From Acidobacteriota bacterium (GTDB lineage: Bacteria; Acidobacteriota; JAAYUB01): a stretch of DNA of 64,000 nt. The notes below the pieces were generated by a model. The model ran no database searches. It was not told the DNA's origin and saw only the letters and a list, made by a program, of their open reading frames with translations. Positions 61,510 to 64,000 of the stretch are shown here, piece by piece; the first letter of the stretch is position 1; every line of letters starts with the position of its first letter. The stretch lies in the NCBI GenBank assembly GCA_018001935.1, contig JAGNHB010000001.1, positions 124,001 through 188,000 on the forward strand, given 5' to 3'. The position numbers were made by a program, and so were the translations under genes.

Positions 61510-63195
61510 ATGGCTCGAGACGGGAAATCGCAAAAAGAAGGCATCGGCGCCACCCTCCGGGTCGCCTGGGCGGTCCTGGGCAAGGACATCCTTCCTCACC
61601 GCAAGACTTTGGCCGGGGCCTTCGCCCTGCGGCTGGCCACCAACGTCAACCTCCTGGGGCCCCTGTTCCTGGGGCTCATCATCGACCGGGCCTTGCCGGG
61701 GAAAGACCTGAACGCCCTCTGGGTGGCCACGGTCCTTCTGGTGTCCTCCTACGGGCTCTCCTACGCGTTCTGGGCGGTACAGGCCCGCCTGTCCAACGCG
61801 GCGGTGGAGGGGATCTTCCTCCACCTCCGCCTGCGCCTGCTGGGGACGGTCCTGAACAAGCACCGGGGCTTCTTCTTGCGCTTCACCCCGGGCGACCTGT
61901 TCACCCGGATCGTGCACGACGTGGACTTCGCCTCGGCCTTTTTCTATCACAACCTGCTGCGTTCCGTGTCTTACCTCATCTACGTCGGCGCCACCGCGGC
62001 GTTCATGCTGGCCTGGAACTGGCGCCTGGGGCTGTTTTCCCTCCTGATGCTGGCCCCGTGCTACGTTTTTGCCGACCGGATGAACCGCCCGCTGACGCGG
62101 CGGTCCGAAACGGCGAAAAACCGGCTCTCGGAGCAGAACGAGGTCCTCCTGGACATCCTCGGCGGGCACGGCGAGGTCCGGTTCTTCCAGCAGCAGCGCA
62201 GCGCCCTGAGGCGCTTCGAGAGGACGTCCGCCCCCCTGGCCGAGGCGAACGTCCAGGCCAACGTTTTCGGGGAGTGGATGTGGGGGGGGCTGGACGTCCT
62301 CTCGCAGTTGCTCGTCCTCGCCCCGTTCATCGCCGGCTGCTTCCTGTACTGCGCGGGGGGGACGGACGTGACGGTGGGCATGCTGGCGGGGTTTTACGCC
62401 TACCTGGCCCAGCTGGCCGGACGGATCCAGTTCCTGTTCGGCGGTCTGGGTGGTTTCGGCCAGGCCGTTCCGTCCCTGCGGCGGATCGGGGAGGTCCTGG
62501 ACTTCCCCGAGGAGAGCGCCCCCGAGCGGGTGAACCCGGACGAGACTCCCGAAGATACGGGCATCGAGTTCCGCGGGGTCTCGTTCCAGTTCCCCGAAGG
62601 GCCGAAAATCCTGGACGGCTTCGACCTCCGGGTCCCGCCCGGCGACAAGGTGGCGATCATGGGCGCCAGCGGGGCCGGCAAGAGCACGCTGATGGGGCTG
62701 CTGCTCCGATTCTACGAGCAGGACCGGGGGGAGATCCGCTTCGGCGGGAAACCCGTGGGGAGCTACGACCCCGCCTTTTTCTACAGCTTTTTCGGCTACG
62801 TCAGCCAGCGGACCAACCTCTTCGACCTGACCCTCCGGGAAAACGTCGCGCTGGGATGGCACGCCGTACCCGAGGACCGGGTTTGGGCCGTCCTCGACGT
62901 GGTGCGCCTGAAGGAGGTGGTCGAGGCGCTCCCGCGGGGGCTGGACACGCCCCTGGGGCCCCGGGGCGTCACCCTCTCCGGGGGTCAAGCGCAGCGGCTG
63001 GCGCTGGCGAGGGCCCTGGTCCGGGAGCCGGCCGTCCTGATCCTGGACGAGTTCACGTCCGGCCTCGACCGGACCACGGAGGAGGCGATCCTGGACGACC
63101 TGTTCGTCCTCTTCCGCGACCAGACCGTCCTCTGCGTCACCCATTCGCCCCCGGTGGCCTCCCGCTTCCCCCGGGTGATCCACCTGCCGCAGTGA
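61510..63195 (+). CDS. ABC transporter, fused permease-ATPase half-transporter
   Basis: A 561-residue MsbA/MDR-type half transporter. Six helices span about 25-320 and the nucleotide-binding domain about 345-560. Walker A GASGAGKST (from residue 385), Q-loop GYVSQRTNLFD, signature LSGGQAQRLALARAL, Walker B AVLILDEFTSGLD and H-loop VTHSPP are intact; Thr-less EFTSGLD variants are common. It probably exports a lipid, peptide or drug as a homodimer. GGAAGGAT precedes the ATG. Confidence 0.92.
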   Translation: MARDGKSQKEGIGATLRVAWAVLGKDILPHRKTLAGAFALRLATNVNLLGPLFLGLIIDRALPGKDLNALWVATVLLVSSYGLSYAFWAVQARLSNAAVEGIFLHLRLRLLGTVLNKHRGFFLRFTPGDLFTRIVHDVDFASAFFYHNLLRSVSYLIYVGATAAFMLAWNWRLGLFSLLMLAPCYVFADRMNRPLTRRSETAKNRLSEQNEVLLDILGGHGEVRFFQQQRSALRRFERTSAPLAEANVQANVFGEWMWGGLDVLSQLLVLAPFIAGCFLYCAGGTDVTVGMLAGFYAYLAQLAGRIQFLFGGLGGFGQAVPSLRRIGEVLDFPEESAPERVNPDETPEDTGIEFRGVSFQFPEGPKILDGFDLRVPPGDKVAIMGASGAGKSTLMGLLLRFYEQDRGEIRFGGKPVGSYDPAFFYSFFGYVSQRTNLFDLTLRENVALGWHAVPEDRVWAVLDVVRLKEVVEALPRGLDTPLGPRGVTLSGGQAQRLALARALVREPAVLILDEFTSGLDRTTEEAILDDLFVLFRDQTVLCVTHSPPVASRFPRVIHLPQ

Positions 63196-63328
63196 GGGAA
63201 CCTTGCCCTGGGCCGAGAGGTGAGGATGGCTTCGACGGACCTCCCCGGCGAGCCCGAAGGCCGAAGTAAGCGGTTGTTGCTTTGGCTGGGAAACGCGGTT
63301 CCGCACTCTTCCCGGGAGGATTTCAAGG

Positions 63329-64000
63329 ATGACCGCTCACTTCCCGAAAACGGACCGCTCGAACGATTTCCTGTCCAACCGGGGGATCCTCGATATCTGC
63401 CTCATCTATTTCGTGCTGGGCCTCGTCGAACTGATCGTCAAGTTCGTCCTGAGCAGAGTCATGACCAGTCATCAGATCAGCGGATACTACATGTCCGGAC
63501 TCTTCCTCATGATCAGGACGGGGGTGGCGGTCCTCTGGTTCTCTGCCATCGTCCGTCTATTCCTGCGCGAGAAACCCGGGAAGGCACTTTTCCGACTTGT
63601 TCTGACACCCGTGATCATCCTCACCGCGGAGATTCTTCTGTTTTTCGTGCATGCCTTCATCCCCAGCGGTCTCTCCGGCTGGCCGCTCGATTCCGTCTAT
63701 TCGAAGCGTCGTTCCCAATACTTCCTTCTGGCCCGTGACGATACCCCGACCGATTGGGTCTACACTCTCCACAGCACGAGAACGACTTTGTTCAACCCCT
63801 TGTGGAAGAAGGAATACGGGAGCCCGCCTCTCGACTATTCAGAGGACGGGTCACTGACGTCTAACCCCCGTTTGTTCCTGAGCCGGGACGAGACGATCCT
63901 GGCAATCGCGCGGGGTGGTCGATTCACGGATGCCGTCAACCTCGACACCGGCCAGGCCCTCACGGGGGCGGTGGCCTGGAATGAGGCCAATCGGGAGGAC
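63329..64000 (+). CDS. Membrane protein of unknown function (cut by window edge)
   Basis: 224 codons are visible and the frame is open at the right edge. Three N-terminal helices (about 22-42, 52-80, 92-112) are followed by a soluble region from about residue 120 (SVYSKRRSQYFLLARDDTP). The soluble part looks extracytoplasmic and could begin a propeller or similar fold. No family recognised. GGGAGGA lies 8 nt before the ATG. Codons such as TCT, CTA, CGA, ACA and TTT are noticeably more frequent than in the neighbours, which hints at different origin. Confidence 0.75.
   Translation, partial: MTAHFPKTDRSNDFLSNRGILDICLIYFVLGLVELIVKFVLSRVMTSHQISGYYMSGLFLMIRTGVAVLWFSAIVRLFLREKPGKALFRLVLTPVIILTAEILLFFVHAFIPSGLSGWPLDSVYSKRRSQYFLLARDDTPTDWVYTLHSTRTTLFNPLWKKEYGSPPLDYSEDGSLTSNPRLFLSRDETILAIARGGRFTDAVNLDTGQALTGAVAWNEANRED

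Noticed and set aside
1..64000. tRNA and rRNA genes
   Set aside because: Isolated GGTTCGA-like strings were seen, but none with matching acceptor and anticodon stems; no rRNA-like stretch.

Overview
The window is about 68-70% G+C, densely packed, and reads as a chromosomal segment of a Gram-negative-type (diderm) bacterium. Supporting signs are two periplasmic lytic transglycosylases, many Sec signal peptides, a lipoprotein metal-binding component and secreted peptidases. The mix of a receiver-kinase fusion, FHA-GGDEF, CHAT-TPR, GldA/F/G-like transport, exported TldD/TldE-like proteins, dockerin-bearing secreted proteins and a Glu/Pro-rich coiled-coil protein fits Acidobacteriota best. That placement is inference; no rRNA or other phylogenetic marker lies in the window.

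Layout. 1-5050 (minus): Ser/Thr kinase with a degenerate receiver (cut by the window edge), rarA, a TrmH/SpoU methyltransferase. 5318-12862 (plus): LysM lytic transglycosylase, a small exported protein, then a translationally coupled znuA-znuC-znuB-like zinc/manganese uptake set running into a zinc-ribbon protein and a GT39-like glycosyltransferase. 12878-20353 (minus): beta-propeller exported protein, radical SAM protein, YggS-type PLP protein, ABC-2 exporter pair, an unknown membrane protein. 20536-26460 (minus): four-gene block of degenerate M16-like protein, 4HBT thioesterase, SpoIIE-type phosphatase and exported zinc metalloprotease with dockerin-like tail. 26629-32376 (plus): a 25-residue membrane peptide, a coiled-coil/Glu-Pro-rich protein, Slt-type transglycosylase, XerC/D recombinase. 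32403-37054 (plus): TupA-like protein, exported TldD/TldE-like pair. 37048-39227 (minus): histidine kinase-receiver and PAP2 phosphatase. 39502-44263 (plus): GldA/GldF/GldG-like transporter, DUF4340 protein and metF in one coupled run. 44264-45043: repeat-rich spacer with a relic RAYT/IS200-like transposase. 45118-49827 (minus): exported transglutaminase-like protein with dockerin repeats and an M1 aminopeptidase. 50021-55552 (plus): YyaL-type protein, hypF, hypC, hypE. 55867-60077 (minus): PDZ-TPR-CHAT protein and an acidic Cys-rich protein. 60465-64000 (plus): FHA-GGDEF cyclase, ABC half-transporter, and a membrane protein cut by the right edge.

Functional themes are envelope turnover (two transglycosylases, PAP2, GT39), extracellular/periplasmic proteolysis (M36-like, M1, TldD-like, CHAT, transglutaminase-like), signalling with several degenerate modules (pseudo-receiver, histidine kinase with broken ATP lid, inactive M16 fold, inactive TldE partner), and metal handling (zinc uptake, tungstate-type binding protein, [NiFe]-hydrogenase maturation without hypD). 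Short repeats occur as a 15-bp tandem array, 7-bp GGAC arrays at two loci in opposite orientation, and REP-like hairpins. No tRNA, rRNA, CRISPR array, prophage or complete insertion sequence was seen.
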